Assembly: GCA_001936135.1 (NCBI GenBank) | Contig: CP012819.1 | Coordinates: 124,001-188,000 of the forward strand | Direction of reading: 5' to 3' | From: Saccharomycopsis fibuligera x Saccharomycopsis cf. fibuligera | Taxonomy: Eukaryota; Ascomycota; Saccharomycetes; Ascoideales; Saccharomycopsidaceae | Length of the DNA: 64,000 nucleotides | In this document: positions 10,329-21,718 of the stretch, one piece after another | Numbering within the stretch: the stretch's first letter is position 1 | How the letters are laid out: each line of letters starts with the position of its first letter | The notes under the pieces: generated by a model | What the model was told of the DNA's origin: nothing | The model's input: the letters and a program-made list of their open reading frames with translations, nothing else | Database searches by the model: none | Made by a program: the position numbers and the translations under genes

Positions 10329-10826
10329 TATTATGACGCAATGCAATGCGCATATTCCGACACTAACTCGCTCAAGAAAATTCCTATTGGTCAAAGTGTA
10401 GTCAATAAGATGCAGGCAGCTAAAGCGGACCTGCAGATGGATGCGTTATGTACCGCATATTTCTTTATTTGAAATTTTGTTCACCGTTGGTTCTTTTTTA
10501 GTATTTTTATTTCTTTCTTCAATGCCGGCACGCCCCAATATATACCAAGAACTTTTCCTTTCTTTCTGGTGAATGTTTCTCCGTTTTTCAGAATCATTTC
10601 GTTCCTTTGTACATATTGTTAATTTCCTTCCAAACCACCTATTCCAAACTTTAGATTTTGGCACTTATCCCCAATTTTCACCACAGCTAAAAGTCAACTG
10701 CGATTCTTCGTCAAAAGTAAAAACTGAACTACAAAGTAAACATCAACACCGAGTTGATAAGCCTCCACCAACATACTTGATAGCTAACTACTCATTAAGA
10801 TAGAATCAAATTAAATTACCAGAAAA

Positions 10827-11405
10827 ATGGTTCAATTTGCGTTTTTCAAAATCTTAATTCTTTTGCAATGTGCCTTAGCCAACACATTTCTCTACACTTA
10901 CGTGACGGGCGAACTAACCGTAACAGTATCAGAAGTCAGCCACATCAGCACTGTTATTGACGGTCTGACTTATGATTTCTCGTTTTTGGAACCTACCTCC
11001 ACCAACACCGTCAAGTCAGCTTACACTGATCAACACCCAGAAACCAGTGCGACTGGTAGTGTGAACAACAACAATACCGGTCTCAATATTGACAGTAAAT
11101 CCATTGCTGCTATCAGCAGTAGTCTTGCTACTGCAAGTATAACTGATGACTCAGTTAATGTGCAAACTGACACGGCAACAACATTCACAACATTGACTAA
11201 TTCCAATAGCACCAGTATAGTAGCAACAACTACGGTTGCTGCTAATAGCACCAGAAATTCTGCTGGATTGGGGTTGGAGAATGGCGCCTCCACAAATAAT
11301 AGTTCTGCAAATTCATCATCTCCCGCTTCAAGTAAAGCTGAAGCTGGTGCATTGTCTGCTAGCTATATGTTGGGCGGCTTGATGTTATTTGCCTGTTTGC
11401 TTTAG
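10827..11405 (+). CDS. Small GPI-anchored cell-wall-type Ser/Thr-rich protein
   Basis: The 192-residue precursor has an N-terminal signal peptide (MVQFAFFKILILLQCALA), a short ordered stretch (FLYTYVTGELTVTVSEVSHI), and then about 130 residues rich in Ser, Thr and Asn with several NxS/T sequons (for example NSTS, NSTRN, NNSS). It ends in a small-residue region and a hydrophobic tail (LSASYMLGGLMLFACLL) typical of a GPI-anchor signal. There are no PIR motifs and few cysteines. It is most likely a small mannoprotein of the wall or plasma membrane. I do not recognise an orthologue. It lies on the same strand as the PIR/GPI gene at 6995, with the LTR/tRNA zone between them. Confidence 0.75.
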   Translation: MVQFAFFKILILLQCALANTFLYTYVTGELTVTVSEVSHISTVIDGLTYDFSFLEPTSTNTVKSAYTDQHPETSATGSVNNNNTGLNIDSKSIAAISSSLATASITDDSVNVQTDTATTFTTLTNSNSTSIVATTTVAANSTRNSAGLGLENGASTNNSSANSSSPASSKAEAGALSASYMLGGLMLFACLL

Positions 11406-11506
11406 CCAGTGCCTGTTGAGCTATAGGTTTTGCTATTTTGTTTCTTATTCGGTTCTAATTCTGTTTCATTATTGGCCTTTGGCTTACTGCAAAATGTTCA
11501 CAATAA

Positions 11507-11549
<43 letters not shown>

Positions 11550-12703
11550 GATGAAAGCTAACGATATTTGTTCTTTTTCTCTCTTCATCCCTCTTTTGAT
11601 TTTTTTTCTCATTATATGCTCCAATTTATACTTTGACTTCGCTACAGTTTGATTTATTGACCTTATACCATATGTCCTTTTAAATCCGCTTCTAACTTTT
11701 ATTGTCGTTTCAATCTTCACAGCCTACGAGTTACGCAATCATTTTTCACGCATTTGCTTTTTTCCCATAGTTTTTTCTATGCCATTGATCTTTTTTATTT
11801 TATCTATTTTGTCTTCTTTGTATTAATTAACATATTTGATTTCCTTTATTACACTGTTAGTATTATATTCAGAATTTTGATTTTCTTTATGAGTTCCCAG
11901 CACCGATTCCTCTTCAAAGGGTATGTAGTAATCTATAGACATTGTCTCATGAGTATGCAATGTGTCTTACTTTTTTGCAGTGTCAAAATTGACGTTACTG
12001 TAAGGTACGGAAACAGTCACCAATTAAAGTCGCCATCTCCATTCACTCTTCATATATCTCTGCATTTCAAAGTCAATTTTTTTTCCTACAAGCAGAGAGA
12101 AAAACGGCGCTAATTTTAACAATAATTTAAAAACCTATTATTATTCAATAATCTTTATCAATAAGCAACCTAGTAAAATCAAAAAGAAGAAAAAGGATCA
12201 AAGCAAAGAATTATGAAGGACATACTGAAAAAAGACATCAACAAGTGAATTATGAAAATTTAACGAAAGTAAAAAAAAGAATAATTAAGAATGATTTAAA
12301 AAAAATAACGTATTTTTATTTTTTATTTTATTTTATTTTATTTTTTTTTTTTTTTTTTTCACAATTACGCAAAACAAATGACGAATATGAGCTTGTCTGA
12401 CTGCTTAACAATTGGTGTTGCATAGAAATTTATTAACGAATTTAGCTAAAACTTTTCTTTGGTTTTCTTCAATTTTGTTTATTTAATTTTCTAACAGTTT
12501 GCTTTGGTTCTTTTTTAAAGATTCATTAATAGGATATTTGATGAGATGAAGTCTTGAGATTCAAACCTGGGATATGTCTAGCTTTAGAACCCGAACAGTC
12601 TATTTATGTTTTTTGTTCTATTTCTCAATTTTTGAGAATTTCAATAGTTTGTAAAACCAAAAAACAAAAGTCTCTAACATGCCAGTTACTAATGATGCTA
12701 AAT
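11406..12703. other. Convergent intergenic region, very AT-rich
   Basis: It holds the 3' ends of the GPI-protein gene and UBP8. Apart from the T38 tract it contains a TTTTA-type run at about 12315-12358. No gene is supported. Confidence 0.55.
11509..11546. repeat. Poly(T) tract, 38 nt
   Basis: The longest homopolymer of the window, about 100 bp after the stop codon of the GPI-protein gene. It could act in 3'-end formation or exclude nucleosomes. Confidence 0.95.
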
Positions 12704-14765
12704 CTACGGAAATTGATGTTTGATGTAAAATAGTAAATAGGCATTTGTAGCCAATGCTTCTTGCTGACTAATAATGGTCACCATAGAATCATCAAATTTG
12801 AACCACTAAAAATGAGTTAATAGAAGAACAAGAAAAATCGACAATAAGCAGGATATGGCTTTTTACAAAAAGAAAACATACCTTCCCTTCCCCATTTTTT
12901 ATAATACAAATATAGTGGCCATTATTAACCTGGCCAATATGACAAACTATGGCAAAAAGTTCATACACTAGCTCACCCCGTTGAGCCGTAGTAGAAACTG
13001 TACTGGTAACGTATTTAGAAACATCCAAAATTATTGGATATTCAACCTTTTCTTCTAATTTGACAGATGCGCCAGTAGCTAAATGTTCAAATCGCTAAAT
13101 GTTGTTAGCAATCTGCACTAGACAATAAAACAAAACAAAACAAAACAAAACAAAAAAGAATAAAATAATAAATCACAGAAAGAACACAAAAAACACATAC
13201 CTTGAGTTGTATACTTAATACTGGCCCCAACTTTTTTATTGATAGCTTCTTTGATGCATTCGTTTTTTTGTTACAACTAGTACAATTATAGTTGCTTTCC
13301 AATGACTCCGGTTTTGTGAACCATGATAAACAATCATGCAAATTACCCACCGCAGACTTAGTGGTTTTGTTTTTAATTTCCAACAACAAATCAATCATTG
13401 GATCCACAGTTTTATTGACATTATTGCACTCATGACATTTGATGGAACTTTGTAACTCACCAGAAAAAATTTTATGTGTCAAACAGTCACAATGATCATT
13501 TGGACCAAAGGAAATGGATGACGATCTCATGTGTTTTGTGACTTTAACATTTGTATCTTCGCTATTATTAAATTTTGTATTATGGATTTTCGCATGCTGA
13601 TGGTTTATAAGATGTGACTTGTGGAATTCGCCTAAGACAAATTGCCAAAATTCATGAGCATCTTGTTGCGAATAACCGGCTAAAGACTTGTTAATTTTCC
13701 AACAAGTAGTCAAAAACTTAGTTAAACCAAACCCTGTGATAGAATTCGAAGTGAAAAAATCGACAAATACCTCATCAATGCGACAAGTAATACAGGTATC
13801 ATCATTTTCAAGTTTCTTGACACATTTCATATGCAGACCGGACAAAAAATGTTCTCTAACAAAAGGATTATGAATCAAAGTTTGAATAATTGTAGACATA
13901 TAACAAGTAGCACCCATATTGACAAACCCACGTAGTCCCGTAGATGCTTTGAAAGATGGTAAACGAGAGTTTTCTTCAATAAACTTGCGGGATTCCGTGG
14001 ATAAGTTCTCGACAAACGGGTATACGGGCATTCCTGGGGCACTGGAAAGTCTATTGGTAGTTTGCAATGAGTTAATGCGGATTCGCTCCAACTCGGGATG
14101 GCTGACATAGTCGTTGCATCTAAAGCAATAGACTTGCCCAAATGTGGAGATAGCTAGAAAGGTAAATTAGTAAAATTAAGCCTGAAAGAAAGCGTGGGAA
14201 TTAGGATCTCCAAATGTCTTTAATTTAAGCTTATTATAACTTGAAACATACCGAATAAGTGATGAGTAGCCGCAGAGTGTTCAGCACCATGTTTCTTATC
14301 AAAACAACCAACATGAGGGCACTGCAAACAAATCAAATTGACCGACAAGTTATTCTTGCAATGGCTGCACTTAACGGCTGAGGTTCTTAGCTTTAGCAAC
14401 TTTTTGCGGTCCACAGAAGCTGTCGGCACCGTTTTCTTAGCAATTTTGTTCGGAGGGCCGTTACCATTAATCGCTGCTGTAGAAGACTTTGCTGCTTTGC
14501 CTGGGCCCGTATTGAAGCGCAAACCAGGCTGAGGATAAGCCAAGCACAGCACTTTAATGGAAAGGTGATAATTTTTCATGACAAGGTCCCTTGCTTGGGA
14601 GCCAAGAAGCCTCTTCAAGTGATCGCACGAGGGAAATGTTACGAGATCAAGAGGATCAAAAGCAGGGCTGCTGCCACCAACGGAAGATGGAGGCGAGGCG
14701 CTAGAGGCAATAGCGCCAGCAGGCGAAGAAAGTCGCGAGTTAGGCAAGTGCTTCCTTCCAGACAT
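12704..14765 (-). CDS. UBP8: Ubp8-type SAGA histone H2B deubiquitinase, four exons
   Basis: Spliced exons on the minus strand are 14765-14252, 14153-13201, 13094-12882 and 12805-12704, giving 593 residues. All three introns start GTATGT and end TAG; the first two have near-consensus branch points (TACTAAT, TGCTAAC). The product has a ZnF-UBP domain (CSHCKNN, CLQC, CFDKKHG, then VYCFRCNDY across the first splice) and a USP catalytic core with Cys box NMGATCYMS (Cys about 255), AGYSQQDAHEFWQF, zinc-finger pairs CHEC and CTSC, the His box NNGHY (His about 549) and WFKFDDSMV after the last splice. Motif order and sequence match S. cerevisiae Ubp8, which trims ubiquitin from histone H2B within SAGA. 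The yeast protein is 471 residues, so this one carries a longer, low-complexity N-terminus. The single reading frames are truncated unless spliced, and splicing restores every conserved block. Confidence 0.93.
12806..12881 (-). other. UBP8 intron 3 (76 nt)
   Basis: GTATGT donor, probable branch point in TATTAACTC, TTTAG acceptor. It joins NGEGK to WFKFDDSMV. Confidence 0.9.
13095..13200 (-). other. UBP8 intron 2 (106 nt)
   Basis: GTATGT donor, TGCTAAC branch point and TTTAG acceptor. Joining gives IQLK-RFEHL, the conserved USP LKRF motif. It contains an AAAAC pentanucleotide run on the plus strand at 13126-13156. Confidence 0.92.
14154..14251 (-). other. UBP8 intron 1 (98 nt)
   Basis: It begins GTATGT and ends CTAG, with TACTAAT about 14 nt before the acceptor. 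It splits the ZnF-UBP domain; joining gives HHLFA then ISTFGQVYCFRC. Confidence 0.9.
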
Positions 14766-15108
14766 GGCTTGCAGGAATAAAGGGAAGGGTATGGGAGCAA
14801 GTCTGGGTGTAATATGAAGTCAAGACGAAAACGACTGGGCGATGTTGAGGGACGGTGGAGGAAGCTTTGATGACGATGGTGATGGTGATGGGCGTTGTTT
14901 GTTTTTTCTGCGGGCGGCCACGGGACAGGTCACATGGGAAGAAATTCAACATCGCTTATACCAATTAACCTATTAATATACTACTCTTCCGCCATCAATA
15001 CTGATATTCTACTACGCTTACAAACAAAAAAAAGGTGAAAACCGTTAAACAATTAAACAATATTGTATAGAAACCAAAAGCTAATAATAAACACTAATCT
15101 ACACTAAC
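14766..15108. other. UBP8 upstream / FPR3 downstream region
   Basis: A 343-bp gap between two minus-strand genes holds the UBP8 promoter and FPR3 terminator. The half next to UBP8 is relatively GC-rich. No conserved element is recognised. Confidence 0.5.
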
Positions 15109-16395
15109 CTATTTGAAGGAAACGAGCTTAACATCAAAGGTCAACTCACTGTTGGCTGGAATACCTGGCAAGGCTTGGGAACCGTAAGCAGCAGCTGGAG
15201 GAATAATAATTCTTCTTTCACCACCAACAGCCATACCTTGGATACCTAAGTCCCAACCTCTGATGACTTCACCTTTACCTAATTTAAAGCTGAATGGTTT
15301 GCCCTTGACATTCTTGTCAAATACCTTACCGTTCTTCAACTTACCAATATAACGAACACCAACTCTTTGGCCACTCTTCACTTTTGGACCTTCACCAATG
15401 CTTCTGTCTTCAATAACAACACCAGCACTCAAAGTTTGTTTGGTGATCTTCTTTGGCTTGGAAGCTTCAGATGGAGTTGGACCTTTTTCCAATTTTTTGT
15501 CGAATTTGACCTTTTTTTCTTCTTCTTTCTTGGACTTTTTGACCGGTTTAGCTTCTTCTTTTTCTCCTTCTTCTTCTTCAGCGGCTCTCTTTTTGTTGTC
15601 CTTTTTATTTTGTTTCTTGGATTTTTTTGGCTCTTCCTTTGGCTCTTCTTCTTCAGCGTCTTCTTGAAGTTCTTGGATCTTGCCAGTGTTGAAGTCTTCA
15701 TCATTTAAGATTTCATCTTCATCAGGAGTCAAGTCATATTCATCACTGTCTTCACCTTCGTAGTCTTCATCTTCAGAGTCGTAATCTTCTTCGTCAGATT
15801 CGTCATCAAATGGATGTCTTATGTAGTTACCACTCAAGTGGATTGGGTAAGAACCTGTGACAACAAAGTAAACTTCTTCGTCAGGGCTGATGGTAAGGTC
15901 TAAGGTTTGCTGATATTGGATCTTTGGGCCCAAGGTACAAAGAACGAACTCTTCGACTTCGTCATCGAGTTCGTCATCACTCAAGATTTGGTCATCTTCT
16001 TCATCAATTTCTTGCTCTTTTTCTTCTTCATCGGCCTTCTTGCCCTTCTTTGGAGACTTTTTCACTTCCTTGGATTCTTCTTCAGCCTTCTTGCCCTTCT
16101 TTGGGGATTTTTTCTGTTCTTTAGGCTGCTCTTCTTCTTCTTCTTCGTCCAACTCATCGGCAGATTCGTCTTCGTCTTCTTCGTCAGAGTCCTCGTAGTC
16201 GTCAATGTCAAACTTTCTCTTCAACATACGCAAAGTGGATGGTTCAGCATCGTCGTCAACGGCTTCTGGATCCAAAGCAGCCAAACGAAGGGTAATGGAC
16301 ACCGGAAAGGACTCGCTGATAGCAGCGGTTGGGTTAAATGGTTTCAACGCAAGGTTGTAGGTACCAATTGGCAAAATTTGTTCGTTATTGGACAT
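15109..16395 (-). CDS. FPR3: Nucleolar FKBP-type peptidyl-prolyl isomerase (Fpr3/Fpr4 type)
   Basis: The 428-residue product starts with a nucleoplasmin-like domain (residues about 1-65, [25 protein letters not shown]), as in yeast Fpr3/Fpr4. Long acidic tracts alternate with basic Lys clusters, including two copies of a KKSPKKGKK motif at about residues 110-135. The last 100 residues are a complete FKBP domain ([52 protein letters not shown]), which isomerises X-Pro bonds. The yeast proteins act as nucleolar histone chaperones and proline isomerases of H3 tails. Length agrees with Fpr3 (411) and Fpr4 (392). It cannot be assigned to one of the two yeast paralogues, which arose in the whole-genome duplication. 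The symbol is used for the ancestral gene. Confidence 0.93.
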   Translation of the reverse strand: MSNNEQILPIGTYNLALKPFNPTAAISESFPVSITLRLAALDPEAVDDDAEPSTLRMLKRKFDIDDYEDSDEEDEDESADELDEEEEEEQPKEQKKSPKKGKKAEEESKEVKKSPKKGKKADEEEKEQEIDEEDDQILSDDELDDEVEEFVLCTLGPKIQYQQTLDLTISPDEEVYFVVTGSYPIHLSGNYIRHPFDDESDEEDYDSEDEDYEGEDSDEYDLTPDEDEILNDEDFNTGKIQELQEDAEEEEPKEEPKKSKKQNKKDNKKRAAEEEEGEKEEAKPVKKSKKEEEKKVKFDKKLEKGPTPSEASKPKKITKQTLSAGVVIEDRSIGEGPKVKSGQRVGVRYIGKLKNGKVFDKNVKGKPFSFKLGKGEVIRGWDLGIQGMAVGGERRIIIPPAAAYGSQALPGIPANSELTFDVKLVSFK

Positions 16396-16964
16396 CGTAT
16401 GCGTGTGCTATATTATGTGGTGCGACAGAAATAGATATAGATCTGGGAAAATCAGCAGCAGAATAAGAGAGTACAAGAGAAGAGAAGAGAAGAGAAGAGA
16501 GTTGATTAGAGGTTTAAATATAAAGAACAAAAGAGAAAATTTTTAGTAAAAAGTAAAAAAATAAAAAAAAAAAAAATTTTTTTTTTCCGGGGGCTGCGCC
16601 AGTCTGCACGCCATTTCTGTTTTTCTTTTGCTGCAGCGCAACGCCGTCAGCTGCGAACATCGCTACACAAAAATACACAATTTAACAGGAACAACTACAT
16701 TACAGTGTATAGAGACAAAACAAAAATATGTGTATAAAATGTCTAAAGGTAGTATAAAGATCTAAAGGTATAACTAAAAAGGGTGTAGGTATAAATAGCA
16801 ACAAAAAAAGGATAACAAAAAGACAATATGACAACAAACCAAACCAAACCAACATACAAGTGGAGACAGACTTTTGTGCCTAAACCGTAAGGTACTCCGG
16901 CACTTTAGTATTCAAGTATTCTGGGAGAAAGCGTAGTAAAACTTAGCTGTGTAATAGACGTTCA
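16396..16964. other. FPR3 upstream / DPP1 downstream region
   Basis: It contains a GAAGA-type purine run at about 16474-16500 and an A/T homopolymer block at 16558-16587, both probably in the FPR3 promoter. No gene. Confidence 0.5.
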
Positions 16965-17900
16965 TCACAACCGGGACGTCGGGTATCTTTGGGTCTCAAT
17001 ATCATCGGACTGATACGCTTTCTCATAGTGTTCATATGCAGACCCATCATCAAAATCATGCACTTCGTTATTCTCCAAGTTATTTTCTTCAATTAGCTGA
17101 CATGGAATGTAGCACAAGCTGGTGTTGTAGGCAGGAAAGTTTCTCTTGTAAGCAAAATATGCACAAATGGCCCCGATTATACTTCCCAAGGCAACGTCTG
17201 AGTATCTGTGTCTATAATCTTCTGTTCTTGATATGGCAATAAGTCCAGCAAAAAGACTTGGAATAAATGAAAAACACACTCTCCAAGCGCCAGTTCTCTT
17301 GTGATACGCAGCAGTTTGCCCAATAAGCCACCATGTCAAGTATCCCAAGCCAGCGAAACTGGTGCTGGAGTGGCCCGAGGGACATGATCTCATCCCGTCT
17401 CTCAATTTACTAATGTCGGTGGTGGTGCATACATCCTGGGGCCAAACATATGTGTTTTCCTTAGTGCCGCTTTTCACTTCGCACCGGGAAATAAAATCTG
17501 GCCTAGGTCTGCCGATCCAATTTTTTAGCATCCCAGTGAGAAAAGAGTTGACGGCAATTGAGAGAACAAACCCGACAAATGTGATCCAGGTGACATAGAT
17601 TCGGTGCTCATTGGTGAAGATGAGCGCTAAGATAATGAGGGCCAAAAACGGAACCAAAAGCGCATAGATGAATAACTCAACAGTAGAAACATGCTCCTTT
17701 TCGGTGAAAGTGTGGCTTATGGATAGATCATTAATGTAGAATTCTCTTTCATATGGGGGAGCATCGTTCAAGGCCCCGTATATGACCAAAAGCACGATGC
17801 ACAACAAGATGTCATTGAGCCTTAGACGGAAAAAAGTCTTGAAGAATTTGTTGTCTTGGAGTCCGAAATGAACTCTATTTACTTTGCGTGAGAGTGCCAT
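16965..17900 (-). CDS. DPP1: Diacylglycerol pyrophosphate / lipid phosphate phosphatase
   Basis: The 311-residue integral membrane protein has about six hydrophobic segments and the full three-part PAP2 signature: KNWIGRPRP (about 126-134), PSGHSS (174-179) and SRTEDYRHRYSD (224-235), with the catalytic His in each of the last two. The N-terminal half shares EREFYINDLSISH and VCTTTDISKLRDG with S. cerevisiae Dpp1 (289 residues). Dpp1 removes the beta-phosphate of diacylglycerol pyrophosphate and also dephosphorylates phosphatidate at the vacuolar membrane. The C-terminal tail is acidic and polar. It is divergent from ITR1, whose substrate inositol is part of the same phospholipid metabolism, though the 895-bp gap gives no clear shared element. 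Confidence 0.92.
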   Translation of the reverse strand: MALSRKVNRVHFGLQDNKFFKTFFRLRLNDILLCIVLLVIYGALNDAPPYEREFYINDLSISHTFTEKEHVSTVELFIYALLVPFLALIILALIFTNEHRIYVTWITFVGFVLSIAVNSFLTGMLKNWIGRPRPDFISRCEVKSGTKENTYVWPQDVCTTTDISKLRDGMRSCPSGHSSTSFAGLGYLTWWLIGQTAAYHKRTGAWRVCFSFIPSLFAGLIAISRTEDYRHRYSDVALGSIIGAICAYFAYKRNFPAYNTSLCYIPCQLIEENNLENNEVHDFDDGSAYEHYEKAYQSDDIETQRYPTSRL

Positions 17901-18795
17901 GGGGGATGTGGGGTTATGGCAGAGGCTAACTTTAGCTGGAGTTTAGCTATAGGAAAATCATATACACGATGTGGAAGAAGATCAAGGAAACTCGGTGCGT
18001 GCACTACATGAAACGGATGAAAACGAGACGAGCCGAAACCTGTGTTACGATTGAGCAGAATTGAGTTTGAGCCGCCGCAGCGTTTCACATTTTCGATCCA
18101 GAGGACAGCCTGGAGATTATCTAAGCAAAGATGCGGGTATAATATAATCAATGAGTAATATAAAATTATATTTTAATACATATTTATTGAAGCATAGTGG
18201 ATCATGTAACCCTGCCTCGGTGTTTTGGATATCATCGGGCAACTGCTTCTCGGAGTGTCCCTTGAGCACCACAAAAGGAAATTTCCTAATCGGGACAACC
18301 TCGGCAAAACAGCGAGACTTTTGCCCAATCCACACGGTGCTGGCCACAACATTGCACAACATTGCACAGCTCACTTAATCATAAACACCAAGTACTGTAC
18401 ATGGCCACTATTCGCGGTTCAGAGAATTCGCAGAACCCGCCGCTTTTAATAGAGGGCAAGATTCCATGGGTTCGCTATGGTTCCATCCCTATCAGACCAC
18501 TAATTCACTGTGGTTCTCGACCCTCAACACGCTCCTTCTAGCAGTTTCCAACACAGCAGATCCTGCAGCTACTCAAATAAGCCTGCAGCAAGGCCTCGCG
18601 CGAGTTTTTTCTCTCTGTTTCTATAAAGCTCGTCCTGTTTCCTCGATTTTGTTTATCGGTCTGCCATCTTTTAGGCTTGTGTTTCTTTCTCTATACTTCT
18701 CTAATCACTTTCATTATCTTCAAATTTCTTTTCTCAGCACCCCTCTCTCCTTATCTAGCTATATAAAAGTTTAATATTACTCTCACTCCAACCAA
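17901..18795. promoter_or_regulatory. Divergent DPP1-ITR1 promoter region
   Basis: TATA-like sequences lie at about 18622-18628 (TATAAAG) and 18760-18768 (TATATAAAA). The second is only about 30 bp from the ITR1 ATG and probably too close to be the functional one. I looked for the Ino2/Ino4 element (CATGTG core) and found no match. Confidence 0.5.
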
Positions 18796-20469
18796 ATGAG
18801 TGCACACGAGAAGAATAGCAATTCGGAGCTTCACCGCGCTGATGCGGATTCCTCAACAACGTCAATCTCTGACACAAAAATAGTTCCAATAAATAATGAG
18901 GACAACACTTCAATACTATTAACGTTTAACAATTCACGTTTAAGTTGGTTGGTTATTGTGCTAACATTTGTGGCTTCCATTTCCGGCTTCCTTTTCGGTT
19001 ACGACACTGGTTACATTTCCTCCGCTTTGGTCTCTGTCGGTAAGGATTTGGACGGTCACGAATTAACTTATGCTAATAAGGAGTTGATCACTTCTGCCAC
19101 TTCTTTGGGTGCTTTGATTGGTGCTATTTTTGCTGGTATTGGTGTCGATTTTTTTGGTAGAAAACCAGTGTTAATGCTTTCTAATATCTTGTTTATTGCC
19201 GGTAGTGGTATACAAACTGGCGCTCATTCTGTTGGTGTTATGATGGGCGGTAGATTTGTTATGGGAATTGGTGTTGGCATTGGTTCTTTGTGTGCTCCAT
19301 TGTACATTTCTGAATTGGCACCTTCCAATTTCCGTGGCAGACTTGTTATTCTTTTTGTTATGGGTATCACTGGTGGCCAATTGATTGCTTATGGCATTGG
19401 CGCTGGTTTAACTAAGGTGCATAATGGTTGGAGAATTCTTGTTGGCTTGAGTATACTTCCTCCGTTTGTGCAACTAAGCTGTTTCACAATTTTACCAGAC
19501 ACCCCAAGATTTTATTTAATTAAAAACAAGATTGAAAAGGCTAAGGAAGTTCTTGTCAAAGTTTACCCAAATGTTGATGAAAGCATTATTGACGCTAGAA
19601 TTCAGGAATTGATTAAAGTTAACAATGATATCCCAGGTGACAATATTTTCCAAAAGACTTGGAATGCAACGAAAGAAATTCACCGTGTTCCATCTAACTT
19701 CAGAGCCTTATTGATCTCTTGCGGTTTACAAGGTATTCAGCAGTTTTCTTCTTGGAACTCATTGATGTACTTTTCTGCCACGATTTTCGAAACCGTTGGT
19801 TTCAAAAACTCTACTGCAGTTTCCATCATTATTGCTGGTACTAATTTGGTCTTTACTATTGTGGCATTTTTCACTATTGACAGAATTGGTAGAAGAAAAA
19901 TATTGCTTATTTCCATGCCAGGTTTGATTATTGCTTTGGTGGTTTGTGCTATTGCATTCCATTTCATGAATATCAAATTTACCAATAATGATGCTATTGT
20001 TCAAAGTGAAGGTATTAGTGGTTGGGGTATTGTTATTATTGTCGCTATGATTGCGTTTGCTAGTTGTTATGCTATTGGTATTGGTAATGTTCCATGGCAA
20101 CAATCTGAATTGTTCCCACAATCTGTTCGTGGTGTTGGTTGTTCTTATGCCACTGGGGTTAACTGGGCTGGCTCTTTAGTAATTTCTGCTTCGTTTTTGA
20201 CAATGATGGAGAAAATGACACCAACGGGTACCTTTTCCTTTTTCGCTGGTTTAATCTTGGTCGCTTGGATCCTTACTTATTTCATGTATCCAGAATTAAG
20301 TGGCTTAGAATTGGAAGAAACTCAAAAGATCTTAACTGGCGGTTTCAACGTTAAAGCTTCTGAAAAGATGGCCAAGGAGAGAAAGAAGCGTAATGTTGAA
20401 GTAGCTGCAAACATACAAGCATCTTTTGATAAAAAAGGCACTTCTACTGAAGTCATTGAAACTGTCTAA
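18796..20469 (+). CDS. ITR1: myo-Inositol transporter (MFS, sugar porter family)
   Basis: The 557-residue protein has twelve hydrophobic segments between polar, Ser-rich termini. Sugar-porter signatures are present: [15 protein letters not shown] in segment 1, DFFGRKP after segment 2, [30 protein letters not shown], and DRIGRRK in the second half. The closest match from memory is S. cerevisiae Itr1/Itr2 (584 and 609 residues), with [19 protein letters not shown] and the late [10 protein letters not shown] in place of the usual PETKG motif. It would import myo-inositol at the plasma membrane for phosphatidylinositol synthesis. The N-terminal Lys/Ser-rich tail fits ubiquitin-driven endocytosis as known for Itr1. 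Substrate is assigned by family resemblance. Confidence 0.9.
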   Translation: MSAHEKNSNSELHRADADSSTTSISDTKIVPINNEDNTSILLTFNNSRLSWLVIVLTFVASISGFLFGYDTGYISSALVSVGKDLDGHELTYANKELITSATSLGALIGAIFAGIGVDFFGRKPVLMLSNILFIAGSGIQTGAHSVGVMMGGRFVMGIGVGIGSLCAPLYISELAPSNFRGRLVILFVMGITGGQLIAYGIGAGLTKVHNGWRILVGLSILPPFVQLSCFTILPDTPRFYLIKNKIEKAKEVLVKVYPNVDESIIDARIQELIKVNNDIPGDNIFQKTWNATKEIHRVPSNFRALLISCGLQGIQQFSSWNSLMYFSATIFETVGFKNSTAVSIIIAGTNLVFTIVAFFTIDRIGRRKILLISMPGLIIALVVCAIAFHFMNIKFTNNDAIVQSEGISGWGIVIIVAMIAFASCYAIGIGNVPWQQSELFPQSVRGVGCSYATGVNWAGSLVISASFLTMMEKMTPTGTFSFFAGLILVAWILTYFMYPELSGLELEETQKILTGGFNVKASEKMAKERKKRNVEVAANIQASFDKKGTSTEVIETV

Positions 20470-21718
20470 TTTTTTCGTGCAAATCAAGTGCTCTCCTGAA
20501 TTTTTTTTTTGTTCTTTGCATTGCATCTGTTGCATTCGCATACCCCCTCGCGTTTGATAGAATCTTTTCCGTTTTTCAAGTTTCTACTATCTTTTTATTA
20601 TAGTTTATGCAATTTCTGTGCTTGTTTTCCTTTTAGTTTACCTGATTTTGACTACTACATTTGCTTTATGAACCGTTATGTTTTTTTTTACTCTTAGCTT
20701 TTTCCTTATACATATGTTGGCTCTTTTCTACTTTTTTCTATTTTTTGGCGTGATAATATTTTATTATTCTTTTTGATTTTTTTTTTTTATGGGTATAGTA
20801 ATTTAATATTTATTTTGGAGTTTTTTTCTGTCAGTTATATGCTACCGTAATCAGAAGATTTCGCTTTGCGTTCATTTTTCTCAAATTTTTCCCAAGTCAA
20901 ATACTTATCCATTGTTATCTCATATACTTGCTTGTTATAGGTATGTTTTCATTTGAACCAATATTGCTAATATTCTCTCTATTCTACACTTTAGATTTTC
21001 TATACGTTCCTTGTTAAACCAGCTATGATTATATCTATTTCTTTCCTTTTCTGTTTCAAAGATTTGCCACATGAGCCTAAGAGCATTAATCTCCCGTGTA
21101 CGGTACAGAGTAAAGTAATATTCAATAATTTTTAAACAGCTATCTAATGTGGATGTAAACCACATCAATAAAAAACAAATGATGATAAGACAATAATAAA
21201 TTCCTGTTATTTTGAATGAGGTCGTATATAAAGTAGGTAAGTGAGTATTATAAAAAAACAAAAAAAGGGTAAAAAAGAGCAATGCATGAAAGATGATGGA
21301 AATTTGAGAAGATATAAATAGTGTTTCACCCACCGCTTGACGTGGATATATGGGTCAAAGTAGATTTCTATTTTTAAAAAAGGTTTCTGCCCAACATAAT
21401 GGATGCGATGAACAAAATATAAAAACGTAACAATAGAAGTGGGGGCAAAGAAATCAAGACACATAAAAGCATAGAAAAAGTTTCGGAATCATATAATAAT
21501 CCTGTTTTGCAAAATCAAACTATAAATGTCGACTGAACACATAAACCAAGCGTAAAGACAAGAAAATGTGCAAAATGACAATCATATCTATAATGTAGAT
21601 GTAAATTGGTCAAAAGATCGTGAAAAGGGTAAAAATTGACAATAAATTAAAACAGAAACAAAAAAAAAAGAGTAAAGATGTGAAACGAAACCAAAACCAA
21701 TAAAAAGAAAAAAAAGTA
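20470..21718. other. Convergent ITR1-VPS4 intergenic region
   Basis: 1.25 kb, strongly AT-rich with many T runs on the plus strand. It contains two overlapping minus-strand reading frames reported separately as a doubtful gene. Otherwise only 3' untranslated sequence is expected. Confidence 0.5.
20935..21464 (-). pseudogene. Doubtful small membrane-protein gene or relic in two overlapping frames
   Basis: Two minus-strand frames overlap: 21464-21207 (ATG start, 85 codons, beginning MCLDFFAPTSIVTFLYF) and 21333-20935 (no early ATG, 132 codons, with hydrophobic segments and then a charged tail such as WFNKERIENLKCRIERI). The charged tail looks less random than typical AT-rich noise. The overlap contains T and C runs where a frame change or sequencing slip could occur. 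No good splice sites join the two. It could be a broken membrane-protein gene, an assembly error, or chance. I recognise no family. Confidence 0.2.

Larger units (their letters stand above)
8311..10826. other. Repeat-rich intergenic region
   Basis: About 2.5 kb of AT-rich DNA lies between the tRNA and a GPI-protein gene. It carries the LTR-like fossils described separately. No protein-coding gene is visible. The last 300 bp should hold the promoter of the gene starting at 10827. Confidence 0.6.

Noticed and set aside
11880-12113. Possible small spliced gene (GTATGT at 11921, TTTTTTGCAG about 60 nt later)
   Set aside because: The junction keeps a frame starting MSSQHRFLFKG, but there is no branch-point consensus, the product is about 55 residues with no family resemblance, and the area is simple AT-rich sequence.
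12545-12605. tRNA-like B-box (GGTTTGAATCTC, minus strand) near the UBP8 3' end
   Set aside because: The T stem does not pair and no A box or acceptor stem is found.
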